Below, piece by piece: positions 1 through 7,852 of a stretch of DNA of 38,608 nt. The stretch's first letter is position 1. Every line of letters begins with the position of its first letter. The notes under the pieces were generated by a model that was not told where the DNA came from, made no database searches, and saw only the letters and a program-made list of their open reading frames with translations. Location of the stretch: NCBI GenBank assembly GCA_934565425.1, contig CAKTHW010000006.1, positions 1 through 38,608 of the forward strand, in the 5' to 3' direction. The DNA is from an uncultured Oscillospiraceae bacterium (lineage in GTDB: Bacteria > Bacillota > Clostridia > Oscillospirales > Oscillospiraceae). A program made the position numbers and the translations under genes.

Positions 1-1
1 G

Positions 2-517
2 GGGTATGACGTGGGCATCATCCGACTGCCCATTGAGTTTGAATCGAACTACAAGAAGCTGTTGGCTGAAAAGCAGTTGAAGTTCCAGGAGATTATGGTC
101 TTCCGCTTTGTGGTAGTCATGCACAAGGATCATCCCTTGGCCAATCGAGAGTATGTCCACTTTTCTGACCTGGTGAATTATACTGCTTTGGTGCACGGTG
201 ACAACCATTTCCTCACCTTCTCCGATGCGGAGACTGATAAATTATACCGCACCCACTTGTATAAGAATTCCATCTCCATTTTTGAGCGAGGCAGTCAGTT
301 TGACTTCCTCCGAGACATCCCTGGCGCTTTCATGCTCATCTCCCCCTTGCCCCAGGAGCTTCTCAACGCCTACGATCTAGTGCAGGTGAAGATGCCGGAC
401 AGCGAGATCGGGCTGTTCGAGGATCTGATGATTACGCGGAAGGAGCGCCGTTACACGGATTTTGTACAAGAGCTGATGCACCAAATACTCGAAGTAGAGC
501 GTGAAATTATGGTATAG
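2..517 (+). CDS. LysR-type regulator, C-terminal part (5' truncated)
   Basis: The reading frame is open from the first bases of the window and enters with GYDVGIIRLP, typical of the first strand-turn of a LysR substrate-binding domain. A GTG at position 11 is an internal Val codon and not a plausible start. What remains (about 171 residues) is the type 2 periplasmic-binding-like effector domain; the winged helix-turn-helix lies off the window. 'VVVMHKDHPLANREYVHFSDL' (seen in pieces around residues 35-55) is the usual LysR segment preceding the second subdomain. It ends in TAG 65 bp before the hydrogenase gene on the same strand, with no obvious terminator between, so it may regulate or be co-transcribed with the hydrogenase. 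Target and ligand cannot be inferred. Confidence 0.85.
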   Translation, partial: GYDVGIIRLPIEFESNYKKLLAEKQLKFQEIMVFRFVVVMHKDHPLANREYVHFSDLVNYTALVHGDNHFLTFSDAETDKLYRTHLYKNSISIFERGSQFDFLRDIPGAFMLISPLPQELLNAYDLVQVKMPDSEIGLFEDLMITRKERRYTDFVQELMHQILEVEREIMV

Positions 518-582
518 CGTGTTTGTCCTCTTGCTGCCCTATCGTTGCATCGTTTTGCGTGGAAAGGAATGAGATTTGCATT

Positions 583-2007
583 ATGAACAAGTTTGATACG
601 AAGGTTCAGTTTTTAAAGTATGAAGTGCTTCGCGAAGTGGCACGTCACGCTTGGCAGGATGACCTGCTGTCCAGCATGATGGATATTCCCAAGGAGATCA
701 CCCAAAGTGATCACCCGGGTTCTGGGTACTACACCTACAAGGAGATGGCCATCCTCTCCGAGCGGGTGAAGTTGGCGGTCGGCGGCGACCGGAAGCAGAA
801 GGGCATCGTGCAGACCATTGGCTGTGCCTGTGACGAATGTCCCACCGACGGCTATCGGGTCACCGACTCCTGCCGTGGCTGCTTTGCCCACCACTGTCAG
901 GCGGTCTGTCCCAAGGACGCCATCACCCTGGACGAAAACGAGCACGCACACATCGACAAGTCCAAGTGCATCAACTGCGGCAAATGTGCCCAGGCCTGTC
1001 CCTACTCCGCCATCGTCAACCGGAAGCGCCCCTGCCAGAAGGCTTGTAAGGTGGGCGCCATCTCCATGAACCCTGACAGCAGCGTTAAGATCGAGCACGA
1101 CAAATGCATCTCCTGCGGCGCCTGTGTCTACCAATGTCCCTTCGGCGCCCTGTCCGATAAGTCCTTCATCCTGGACGCCATCAGTATGCTCAAGAGCGAC
1201 AAGAAGGTCTACGCCATCGTCGCCCCCAGCATCGCCAGCCAGTTCACCTACGCCAAGCTCAACCAGGTGGTCACCGGCATCAAGCAGCTGGGCTTCTACG
1301 AGGTCGTGGAAGCGGCTATGGGCGCTGACCTGGTGGCCATGGCAGAAGCGAAAGAGTTGGCGGAAAAGGGCTTCCTGACCAGCTCCTGCTGCCCTGCCTT
1401 TGTCAGTTACATCAAGCAGCAGTTCCCCACCCTGGCAGAGAACATCTCCCACAACCCCTCCCCCATGGTGGCCACCGCCAAATACCTGCGGGAGACCTGC
1501 GGAGATGACATCAAGACCATCTTCATCGGCCCCTGCACCGCCAAGAAAGCGGAAGGTCAGCTCCCGGAGGTGAAGGAGTACGTGGACTGCGTGCTGACCT
1601 TCGAGGAATTGCAGGCGCTCTTTGACAGCCGAGACATCGACCCCACCACGCTGGAAGAGACCGAGCTGAACAACGCCTCTTATTACGGCCGTATTTTCGG
1701 CCACTGCGGCGGCCTGTCCACAGCAGCAGCGGAAGCGCTGAAGGAACAGGGCATCGAATTCGACGCCAAGCCCATCAGCTGCAGCGGCATTGAGGAGTGC
1801 CGGATGGCACTGCTCAAGGCCAAGGTTGGCAAGTTGGACGCCAACTTCATCGAAGGCATGGCCTGTATCGGCGGCTGCGTCAACGGCGCAGGCAGCCTGA
1901 CCCACAGCGCCAAGAACCAGCAGCTGGTGGAAAAGCACGGCAAGGAAGCAGAGCGGAAGACCATCGAGGATTCCGTCTCCCACCCCGACGCCAGCTTCAA
2001 GCACTGA
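583..2007 (+). CDS. Monomeric [FeFe] hydrogenase, group B type
   Basis: This 474-residue cytosolic enzyme would interconvert protons and H2 with ferredoxin as likely partner. The N-terminal third carries cysteine-rich 4Fe-4S segments (CACDEC near residue 85, CRGCFAHHCQAVCP, CINCGKCAQACP, CISCGACVYQCP). The H-cluster domain shows the three signatures: TSSCCP at 266-271, GPCTAKKAE around C318, and EGMACIGGC with C428 and C432. The short form, the extra Cys residues in the ferredoxin part and the Ala/Phe after TSSCCP fit the group B hydrogenases of anaerobic Clostridia better than classical group A enzymes; the subgroup is inference. ATG 583 is chosen because GGAAAGGA lies 13 bases upstream; an in-frame extension to 523 has no ribosome site. 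The H-cluster maturation genes follow directly, which supports the assignment strongly. Confidence 0.92.
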   Translation: MNKFDTKVQFLKYEVLREVARHAWQDDLLSSMMDIPKEITQSDHPGSGYYTYKEMAILSERVKLAVGGDRKQKGIVQTIGCACDECPTDGYRVTDSCRGCFAHHCQAVCPKDAITLDENEHAHIDKSKCINCGKCAQACPYSAIVNRKRPCQKACKVGAISMNPDSSVKIEHDKCISCGACVYQCPFGALSDKSFILDAISMLKSDKKVYAIVAPSIASQFTYAKLNQVVTGIKQLGFYEVVEAAMGADLVAMAEAKELAEKGFLTSSCCPAFVSYIKQQFPTLAENISHNPSPMVATAKYLRETCGDDIKTIFIGPCTAKKAEGQLPEVKEYVDCVLTFEELQALFDSRDIDPTTLEETELNNASYYGRIFGHCGGLSTAAAEALKEQGIEFDAKPISCSGIEECRMALLKAKVGKLDANFIEGMACIGGCVNGAGSLTHSAKNQQLVEKHGKEAERKTIEDSVSHPDASFKH

Positions 2008-2188
2008 CGACTGCCCCCTTACCGCAGTCTCCCCCACCCAATCGGACGGAGGTTCTGTGATAGAACGCTGTTCCCTGACGAAATTGATGTTTGACCAAAC
2101 TCACCTCTCCTTTTTCGGGATCGTTGAACTTCCTTTTTCACTCCTACTTCCCTACTCCCTGTCAAACACCCATTCCGTCGGTTCTAAC

Positions 2189-2222
2189 AACCGCCTCACA
2201 TACTCCGCGTGAGGCGGTTTTT
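2189..2222 (+). terminator. Rho-independent terminator after hydrogenase gene
   Basis: An 11-bp perfect stem (AACCGCCTCAC / GTGAGGCGGTT) with a 9-base loop is followed by five T. It sits between the hydrogenase stop (2007) and the TM1266-like start (2251), so it probably ends part of the hydrogenase transcript and allows different levels of hydrogenase and maturases. The rest of 2008-2188 shows nothing coding. Confidence 0.8.
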
Positions 2223-2250
2223 GCCCACTCATCCAAAGGAGGTATTTAGG

Positions 2251-2508
2251 ATGGAAACCAGAGTCGCCGTATTGGCCATCATCATTGAACAGCCCGACGC
2301 CGTTCCCCCGCTGAACACCGTGCTCCACGGTGTCAGCGAGTATATCATCGGCCGTATGGGTCTGCCTTACCCCAAGCGCGGCATCCACATCATCTCCATC
2401 GCCGTGGACGCCCCCCAGGACGTGATCTCTTCTCTGGCCGGCAAGCTGGGGAATATCCCCAACGTCAGCGTCAAGATCGCCTACTCCAATGTGATCGGCC
2501 ATGACTGA
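2251..2508 (+). CDS. TM1266-family iron-only hydrogenase system regulator
   Basis: This is an 85-residue ferredoxin-fold (ACT-like) protein. The family, named after Thermotoga TM1266, occurs next to [FeFe] hydrogenase maturation genes and is thought to regulate the system; its ligand is not established. The sequence starts METRVAVLAIIIEQ and contains GRMGLPYPKRGIHIISI, which fits the family (conserved start, 'GRMGxP' centre and a following strand), and its length is normal. ATG 2251 follows AAAGGAGG at 2235-2242; an earlier in-frame GTG at 2209 lies inside the terminator stem and is rejected. The stop overlaps the hydE start by 8 bases, implying translational coupling. No DNA-binding motif is evident by eye. 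Confidence 0.85.
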   Translation: METRVAVLAIIIEQPDAVPPLNTVLHGVSEYIIGRMGLPYPKRGIHIISIAVDAPQDVISSLAGKLGNIPNVSVKIAYSNVIGHD

Positions 2509-3547
2509 CGCCATCGCCCTCATCGACCGTCTGGCACAGCAGCACAGCCTGACGCTGGCCGAGTATCAGACGCTCATCGAGGCGGAGTGCGAGGAGACCC
2601 GGGCTTACGCCGCCCAACGGGCGGTGGCCGTCCGGCAGGCGGTCTATGGCACGGATATCTTCATCCGCGGCCTCATCGAAGTGACCAGCTACTGCCGCAA
2701 CGACTGCTACTACTGCGGCATCCGCAAGTCCAACCAAGCCTGCCAGCGCTACCTGCTCAGCGACGAGGACATCCTCACCTGCTGTGCCGAGGGCTATCAG
2801 CTGGGCTTCCGCACCTTCGTCCTCCAAGGGGGCGAGGGCATCCTCCCCGTCCCCCGGGTCTGTTCCCTGGTGTCCACCATCAAAAAGCGCTACCCCGACT
2901 GCGCCGTGACCCTCTCCCTGGGCGAGTACAGCCGGGAGGAGTACCAGCAGATGTTCGACGCCGGCGCAGACCGCTATCTGCTCCGCCACGAGACGGCGGA
3001 CAAGGCTCACTATGAAAAGCTCCACCCCGCTTCCATGTCCTTTGAGCACCGGATGCAGTGCCTCCAGGACTTGAAGGACATTGGCTTCCAGGTGGGCTGC
3101 GGCTTCATGGTGGGCTCTCCCTACCAGACCTCCGCGTGTCTGGCCAAGGATCTGAAATTCATCGAGACCTTCCAACCCCATATGTGCGGCATCGGCCCCT
3201 TTATCCCCCACCACGACACCCAGTTCCGTGGGGAACCGGCCGGGCGGGTGGATCAGACCTGTTATCTGCTCTCCCTCCTCCGCCTCATGCGCCCCAATCT
3301 TCTCCTCCCTGCCACCACCGCCCTGGGCACCCTAGACCCCATCGGGCGGGAAAAGGGCATCCTGGCCGGCGGCAACGTGGTCATGCCCAACCTGTCCCCG
3401 GTGGCAGTGAGAAAGAAATACGCCCTGTACGACAACAAGATCTGTACCGGGGAAGAATCCGCCCAGTGCCGGGGCTGCCTGGCGCGGCGGATGGACACCA
3501 TCCACTATCACTTGGTCACCGACCGGGGGGATATGCGCACCGCATAA
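2501..3547 (+). CDS. hydE: [FeFe] hydrogenase maturation radical SAM enzyme HydE
   Basis: HydE (348 residues, normal length) is a radical S-adenosylmethionine enzyme needed to build the dithiolate bridging part of the H-cluster. The radical SAM motif is visible as SYCRNDCYYCGIR near residues 64-76 (CX3CX2C), followed by a TIM-barrel. The C-terminus holds CTGEESAQCRGC (about residues 318-329), the CX7CX2C auxiliary-cluster motif found in many but not all HydE proteins. The ATG overlaps the end of the upstream TM1266-family gene by 8 bases, and hydG follows after 68 bp. BioB/PylB-like radical SAM proteins are the nearest alternative, but position between hydrogenase, hydG and hydF makes HydE nearly certain. 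Confidence 0.93.
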   Translation: MTDAIALIDRLAQQHSLTLAEYQTLIEAECEETRAYAAQRAVAVRQAVYGTDIFIRGLIEVTSYCRNDCYYCGIRKSNQACQRYLLSDEDILTCCAEGYQLGFRTFVLQGGEGILPVPRVCSLVSTIKKRYPDCAVTLSLGEYSREEYQQMFDAGADRYLLRHETADKAHYEKLHPASMSFEHRMQCLQDLKDIGFQVGCGFMVGSPYQTSACLAKDLKFIETFQPHMCGIGPFIPHHDTQFRGEPAGRVDQTCYLLSLLRLMRPNLLLPATTALGTLDPIGREKGILAGGNVVMPNLSPVAVRKKYALYDNKICTGEESAQCRGCLARRMDTIHYHLVTDRGDMRTA

Positions 3548-3615
3548 AGCACCCCCAATACTCTGACGGAAAAGTTGCCCCTAAGGCTTCTGCTCCATAA
3601 GAAAGGATGTTTATT

Positions 3616-5064
3616 ATGGCTATCTACAATCCCAAGTCTCTCAAAGCAGAAGAATTCATCAACCACGAGGAAATTCTGGACACCATCCGCTACGCAGAAG
3701 AGAACAAGCACAACGTGGCCCTCATCGACGAGCTGCTGGAAAAGGCACGCCCCAAGAAGACCGACCACGGCACCTTCTGTTCCGGCCTGACCCATCGGGA
3801 GGCTTCCGTCCTGTTGGCCTGCGACATCCCGGAAAAGGTAGAGCAGATGTACCAGCTGGCAGCGGAGATCAAGGACGCCTTCTACGGCAATCGTATCGTC
3901 CTCTTCGCCCCCCTCTACCTGTCCAACTACTGTATCAACGGCTGCGTCTACTGTCCCTATCACCGAGTGAACCAGCATATCACCCGGAAAAAGCTCACCC
4001 AGGAGGAAGTCCGTGCGGAAGTCATGGCTCTCCAGGACATGGGACACAAGCGCCTGGCCATCGAAGCCGGGGAAGACCCGGTGAACAATCCCATCGAATA
4101 TATCTTGGAGTGCATCAACACGATCTACTCCATTCACAATAAAAACGGCGACATCCGTCGCGTCAACGTAAACATCGCCGCCACCACGGTGGAGAATTAC
4201 CGCAAGCTGAAGGACGCCGGCATCGGCACCTATATCCTGTTCCAGGAGACCTACAACAAAAAGAGCTACCTGGAGCTGCATCCCACCGGCCCCAAGCACG
4301 ACTACGACTACCACACCGAAGCCATGGACCGCGCCATGGACGGCGGCATTGACGACGTGGGTCTGGGCGTCCTGTTCGGCCTGGAGGGCTACCAGTATGA
4401 GTTCGCTGGCCTGCTCATGCACGCTGAGCACCTGGAAGCCGTCCACGGCGTTGGCCCCCACACCATCAGCGTCCCCCGTGTCAAGAAGGCGGACGACATC
4501 GACCCGGACGTGTTCGACAACGGCCTGGCAGACGATATGTTCCAGAAGATCATCGCCTGCATCCGCATCGCTGTCCCCTACACCGGCATGATCATCTCCA
4601 CTCGCGAGAGCGAAGCCGTCCGAGAAAAGGCCCTCCACCTGGGCATCTCTCAGATCAGCGGCGCCTCCCGCACCTCTGTGGGCGGCTACACCGAAAAGAT
4701 CCGTCCCCATGACTCTGAGCAGTTCGACGTGTCCGACCAGCGTTCTCTGGACGAGGTGGTGGACTGGCTCATGAAGATGGGCTTCATCCCCTCCTTCTGC
4801 ACCGCCTGCTACCGGGAAGGCCGTACCGGCGACCGGTTCATGAGCCTGTGCAAGAGCGGCCAGATCCTGAACTGCTGCCACCCCAATGCCCTGATGACCC
4901 TGACCGAATACCTGGTGGATTATGCCTCTGAGGAGACCAAAAAGACCGGCTACGCCCTCATTGAGCGGGAGCTGGCTAAGATCACCAACGAAAAGGTCAA
5001 GGCACTAGCCACCCAGCATATTGCTGACATCAAGGCGTCCAACCGCCGCGATTTCCGGTTCTGA
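3616..5064 (+). CDS. hydG: [FeFe] hydrogenase maturation radical SAM tyrosine lyase HydG
   Basis: HydG (482 residues) cleaves tyrosine to give the CO and CN ligands of the H-cluster. The N-terminal radical SAM cluster motif is NYCINGCVYCPYHR around residues 105-118 (CX3CX2C). The C-terminal auxiliary cluster is built by CTACYREGRTGDRFM followed by a third Cys in SGQILNCCHP, matching the CX2CX22C arrangement of HydG and separating it from the related ThiH. Of two possible ATG codons (3607 and 3616), 3616 is preferred because GAAAGGA at 3601-3607 is then correctly spaced. hydF follows after 16 bases, so hydE-hydG-hydF form one transcription unit. Confidence 0.94.
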   Translation: MAIYNPKSLKAEEFINHEEILDTIRYAEENKHNVALIDELLEKARPKKTDHGTFCSGLTHREASVLLACDIPEKVEQMYQLAAEIKDAFYGNRIVLFAPLYLSNYCINGCVYCPYHRVNQHITRKKLTQEEVRAEVMALQDMGHKRLAIEAGEDPVNNPIEYILECINTIYSIHNKNGDIRRVNVNIAATTVENYRKLKDAGIGTYILFQETYNKKSYLELHPTGPKHDYDYHTEAMDRAMDGGIDDVGLGVLFGLEGYQYEFAGLLMHAEHLEAVHGVGPHTISVPRVKKADDIDPDVFDNGLADDMFQKIIACIRIAVPYTGMIISTRESEAVREKALHLGISQISGASRTSVGGYTEKIRPHDSEQFDVSDQRSLDEVVDWLMKMGFIPSFCTACYREGRTGDRFMSLCKSGQILNCCHPNALMTLTEYLVDYASEETKKTGYALIERELAKITNEKVKALATQHIADIKASNRRDFRF

Positions 5065-5080
5065 GGAAGGAGGTGTCACG

Positions 5081-6286
5081 ATGGGACTGAATGACCGCCC
5101 CTCTGGCGAACGGGTACACATCAGCTTCTTCGGTCTGCGCAACGCTGGGAAATCCAGCGTGGTCAATGCCGTCACCGGTCAAGCCCTCTCCCTGGTCTCC
5201 CAGGTGAAGGGCACCACCACCGATCCGGTGCAGAAGGCCATGGAGCTGCTGCCCATCGGCCCTGTGGTTATCATTGATACCCCAGGTATTGACGATGTAG
5301 GCGGCCTGGGACAGCTGCGTGTCCAGCGTGCCCTCCAGGTGCTGGACAAGACCGATGTGGCCATCCTAGTAGTAGACGGCACCCTGGGGATGCAGCCGGA
5401 TGACCGGCAGCTGACAGAGCAGTTCCAAAAACGGAACATCCCTTACCTGGTGGTCTACAACAAGGCCGACCTGCTGGACGCACCGCCGGCCTGTCAGCCC
5501 AATGAGATCGCCGTTAGCGCCAAGACCGGCCAGAACATCTACGAACTGAAAGAGCGCATCGGCTGCCTGGCCGGTGCCCAGGAGAACACCAAACGGCTGG
5601 TGGCCGACCTGATCGACCCCGGCGATGTAGTCGTTCTCGTCACCCCCATCGACTCCGCCGCCCCCAAGGGACGGCTCATCCTGCCCCAGCAGCAGGTCAT
5701 TCGGGACATCCTGGACGCCGGCGGCATCAATGTAGTGGTCAAGGAGAGTGAGCTGACCGCCGCTCTGGCTGCTCTGGGCAAGCATCCCAAGCTGGTCATC
5801 ACCGACTCCCAGGCTTTCAAGGCCGTCAATCGAGACACGCCGGAGGACATTTTGCTCACCTCCTTCTCCATCCTGTTCGCTCGCTACAAGGGCAACTTGA
5901 CCGAGGCCGTCCGGGGTGCCGCTATGCTGGACAAGCTCCAAAATGGGGACAGCGTCCTCATCTCAGAGGGCTGTACCCATCACCGGCAGTGCGGGGACAT
6001 CGGCACAGAGAAGCTCCCCAACTGGCTGAAACAGTACACCGGCTGCGACCTGGACTATCACTTCACCTCCGGTCGAGAGTTCCCCCAGGATCTCTCCCCC
6101 TACGCCCTAGTCATCCACTGCGGCGGCTGTATGCTCAACGAGCGGGAGATGCAGTCCCGCATCCATCACAGCCTGGACTGCCACGTGCCCATCACCAACT
6201 ACGGCATCGCCATCGCCCAGATGCACGGCATCCTGGCCCGTTCCCTGGGGCCTTTCCCCGACCTGGCCGCCCTGCTGCATCCATAA
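5081..6286 (+). CDS. hydF: [FeFe] hydrogenase maturation GTPase HydF
   Basis: HydF (401 residues) is the scaffold GTPase on which the H-cluster diiron precursor is assembled and from which it is passed to the apo-hydrogenase. Visible motifs: P-loop GLRNAGKSS at about 18-26, switch II DTPGID, and NKAD for guanine recognition. The C-terminal 4Fe-4S ligands follow the HydF pattern CxH...HCxxC: C298-T-H300 and H346-C347-G-G-C350. ATG 5081 is preceded by GGAAGGAGG at good spacing; the longer frame to 5021 overlaps hydG and has no ribosome site. It is the last gene of the cluster, and a strong terminator lies 128 bp downstream. Confidence 0.95.
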   Translation: MGLNDRPSGERVHISFFGLRNAGKSSVVNAVTGQALSLVSQVKGTTTDPVQKAMELLPIGPVVIIDTPGIDDVGGLGQLRVQRALQVLDKTDVAILVVDGTLGMQPDDRQLTEQFQKRNIPYLVVYNKADLLDAPPACQPNEIAVSAKTGQNIYELKERIGCLAGAQENTKRLVADLIDPGDVVVLVTPIDSAAPKGRLILPQQQVIRDILDAGGINVVVKESELTAALAALGKHPKLVITDSQAFKAVNRDTPEDILLTSFSILFARYKGNLTEAVRGAAMLDKLQNGDSVLISEGCTHHRQCGDIGTEKLPNWLKQYTGCDLDYHFTSGREFPQDLSPYALVIHCGGCMLNEREMQSRIHHSLDCHVPITNYGIAIAQMHGILARSLGPFPDLAALLHP

Positions 6287-6413
6287 CTCCCCTGCCAGAA
6301 AGAGCGCGCAGCACCACGCATATCGTCAAGCCAAGATGCGCTATGCGTTCCCCAAATAAAGTCCTATATTTATGTTGCTCCTTTGCGTCTTCGCTGCCCT
6401 CTTCCTCTAATCA

Positions 6414-6448
6414 AAGGCCGTCCACCCAATGGGTGGACGGCCTTTTTT
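6414..6448 (+). terminator. Rho-independent terminator of the hyd operon
   Basis: A 14-bp perfect stem (AAGGCCGTCCACCC / GGGTGGACGGCCTT) with a three-base loop runs into six T. It ends the hyd transcript. From hydF (6286) to here no gene is seen, and none between here and 6744 either. Confidence 0.9.
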
Positions 6449-6515
6449 CGCTTTCCCTTGAAATTGCATTTTTCGCACCATTTCTATAGCCTATGGTTCC
6501 ATTATATATCTGTAT

Positions 6516-6544
6516 TTGCTATTTTGCGCACATTCTCGTATAAT
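6516..6544 (+). promoter_or_regulatory. Candidate orphan promoter in a gene-free stretch
   Basis: TTGCTA (6516-6521), a 17-base gap and a perfect TATAAT (6539-6544) point rightward. No ORF with a ribosome site follows before the convergent terminator at 6696-6737. The transcript would be about 150-180 nt and would include a small hairpin (GCGTCTT 6649-6655 with AAGACGC 6665-6671). It may drive a small RNA or be a relic; the -35 box is only moderate. Confidence 0.3.
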
Positions 6545-6695
6545 ACCATTAGACAAAGAGTTCAGGGGTTTCCCCAAAGAACATTGTCACAAAATGCACC
6601 CCTTACTGAAAAAATGCATTAACCCCCCCTCCTACTTACACGCAGAACGCGTCTTTGTCTTGTCAAGACGCCAACTGACCCCCCTCCTCCTATAA

Positions 6696-6737
6696 AATAA
6701 GAACCCCTCCGATTATCAGATCGGAGGGGTTCTTATT
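6696..6737 (-). terminator. Bidirectional terminator for the 6745-7116 gene
   Basis: The stem AAGAACCCCTCCGA / TCGGAGGGGTTCTT (6699-6712 with 6721-6734) has A/T tracts on both sides, so it can stop transcription on either strand. Read on the minus strand it lies just after the stop of the small CRISPR-associated gene and is followed by TTATTTTAT. Confidence 0.85.
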
Positions 6738-6744
6738 GTATCGG

Positions 6745-7116
6745 TCAGAACTTCGGATATTCCCGGAAGGTGACGAACCGGAAGCAGCTGACCTTCCGCA
6801 CACTCCCGTCCAGGATCTTCTGCTCCGTCACCTCACGCCGACTACAGGCAGCATAGGTCGGGATGCCTTCCAGCTGGAAGTAGAGCACCAGCGCCATGGT
6901 CATAGTCATCTCCCCCTGGCAGAGCACCGCATCCGGCTGCCGGGCAGCTGCCTCCTGGACGATGTCCCGCGCCTGCGCCGAGACGGCGCAGATAGGCGCC
7001 TGCGGATCCACCGCCGGGAAGGGCAGATCGATGATCTCCCCCCAGCGCCGTTCCGCTTCCGCACGCTGAGTGTCAGGCCAGTGGTTGACAGGATGATTGG
7101 TCAGATTGAGCAGCAT
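6745..7116 (-). CDS. Small CRISPR-associated protein, Csx15/Csx20-like (CARF-like, possible ring nuclease)
   Basis: This is a 123-residue alpha/beta protein. It opens with a strand ending MLLNLTNHP, then GEIIDLPFPAVDP (26-38), PDAVLCQGEMTMTMALV (61-77, a likely Rossmann strand-loop-helix) and a C-terminal KVSCFRFVTFREY. The layout resembles the small Csx15/Csx20-type proteins of type III loci, which have been proposed to bind or cleave cyclic oligoadenylate; I cannot place it firmly in one family. No HEPN RX4-6H motif or other nuclease signature is visible. ATG 7116 has GGAAAGGAG just upstream; a 12-residue longer frame has no ribosome site. It lies on the transcriptional exit side of CRISPR array 1, separated by a terminator, so it probably has its own promoter. 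Confidence 0.5.
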   Translation of the reverse strand: MLLNLTNHPVNHWPDTQRAEAERRWGEIIDLPFPAVDPQAPICAVSAQARDIVQEAAARQPDAVLCQGEMTMTMALVLYFQLEGIPTYAACSRREVTEQKILDGSVRKVSCFRFVTFREYPKF

Positions 7117-7248
7117 AGGCGTTTCTCCTTTCCATTGGGTGCATCGCAGCACCGCTATAGCGAGTTGGTTCCCTTCGCTTTTTGATCGTATTCTTCTGGG
7201 GCTGGTTTCGTGCAGACCACAAATTTTCTGCGCGGCACATCCACCCCA

Positions 7249-7286
7249 TAAAAAATCGCCAAACTCCAGCTGGAGTTCAGCGATTT
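7249..7286 (-). terminator. Terminator downstream of CRISPR array 1
   Basis: On the minus strand AAATCGC-TG-AACTCC is followed by its complement GGAGTT-TG-GCGATT and a run of T. It lies 60 bases beyond the trailer end of array 1. The same stem sequence, with compensated differences, stands in the same position beyond array 2 (16838-16877), which supports function as the array terminator. Confidence 0.75.
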
Positions 7287-7320
7287 CATCAAAATTTGAC
7301 TGCTCGTGATGAGATTAGTA

Positions 7321-7350
7321 GACCGCTCCTTCCTTTCGGAAGGAGCGGTC
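7321..7350 (-). repeat. Perfect hairpin at the trailer end of CRISPR array 1
   Basis: GACCGCTCCTTCC and GGAAGGAGCGGTC form a perfect 13-bp stem with a TTTC loop, directly abutting the last degenerate repeat. There is no U-run behind it on the minus strand, so it is not a classical terminator. An unrelated perfect 12-bp hairpin occupies the same place at array 2 (16894-16920): structure conserved, sequence not. It may protect the precursor RNA 3' end. Confidence 0.7.
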
Positions 7351-7703
7351 GGGGTACCTGATTAGGTAAGGTGTAAGTTGCGATTGAACTCGCAGCTGTA
7401 AAGAGCTACATGTAACAATCTCTCTACATAGGTAAGGTGCAAGTGATTAAGCTGGGACAGAGCCGGGACATCTGGCAGTAACAATCTCTCTACATAGGTA
7501 AGGTGCAAGGAAAAAGGCGTTTATTAACAGAATTATCCGTGGTAACAATCTCTCTACATAGGTAAGGTGCAAGGCGAATACGAAAATCTGGACGAGCTGA
7601 ATTACCGTAACAATCTCTCTACATAGGTAAGGTGCAAGTTATGAAATTATCTAACTTAATCATTTACACTCGTAACAATCTCTCTACATAGGTAAGGTGC
7701 AAG
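7346..7703 (-). CRISPR. CRISPR array 1 (five full repeats plus one degenerate)
   Basis: Five identical 32-bp repeats start at 7412, 7478, 7542, 7607 and 7672. On the + strand they begin GTAACAATCTCTC and end GGTAAGGTGCAAG. A sixth, degenerate copy (7346-7377) keeps only the TTAGGTAAGGTGTAAG half. Five different spacers are 32-34 bp. The promoter and conserved leader lie at the high-coordinate end and the degenerate copy at the low end, so transcription is leftward and the crRNA 5' tag would be ATTGTTAC. No spacer matches elsewhere in the window by eye. The repeat differs from that of array 2 in its middle but shares both ends. Confidence 0.95.
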
Positions 7704-7728
7704 GGCAAAACCACCCCAATTCACTTGC

Positions 7729-7757
7729 ATTGTACCAGAACCCCCGTTTTTTGTCAA
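7729..7757 (-). promoter_or_regulatory. Leader promoter of CRISPR array 1
   Basis: On the minus strand a consensus TTGACA (7752-7757), exactly 17 bases, and TACAAT (7729-7734) point into the array. Transcription would start near 7722, about 18 bases before the first repeat. The leader (about 7704-7812) matches that of array 2 base by base around the promoter (GGATTGACA; CTTCTGG- or GTTCTGG-TACAATGCAAG) and shares a GGTGCGAACCT block at its far end (7801-7810 here, 17309-17318 there). Confidence 0.85.
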
Positions 7758-7805
7758 TCCATCCCACTTCTTTTTCAAAAAAGTTCAGAATCCCCTTCCG
7801 AGGTT

Positions 7806-7846
7806 CGCACCCGGCTCCGTCCCGACAATCGAACGGAGCCGGTGCG
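7806..7846 (-). terminator. Strong hairpin between cas operon stop and array 1 leader
   Basis: CGCACC(C)GGCTCCGT and ACGGAGCCGGTGCG form a 14-bp stem with one bulge right after the stop of the last cas gene. On the minus strand it is not followed by a T-run (GAACCTCGG follows), so it may be a 3'-end protecting or weak terminating structure; on the + strand TTTT follows it. It overlaps the conserved GGTGCGAAC block of the leader. Confidence 0.45.
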
Positions 7847-7852
7847 TTTTCG

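Noticed and set aside
613..2037. 474-residue minus-strand open frame opposite the hydrogenase
   Set aside because: Low-complexity, Gly/Val/Leu/Asp-rich translation with no family likeness; it is a GC-rich shadow of a certain gene.
3508..4881. 457-residue minus-strand open frame opposite hydG
   Set aside because: Shadow of hydG; composition is typical of antisense frames and it has no ribosome site.
7321..7350. Reading the trailer hairpin of array 1 as an ordinary terminator
   Set aside because: No U-run follows on the transcribed strand; the true terminator-like element is further on at 7249-7286.
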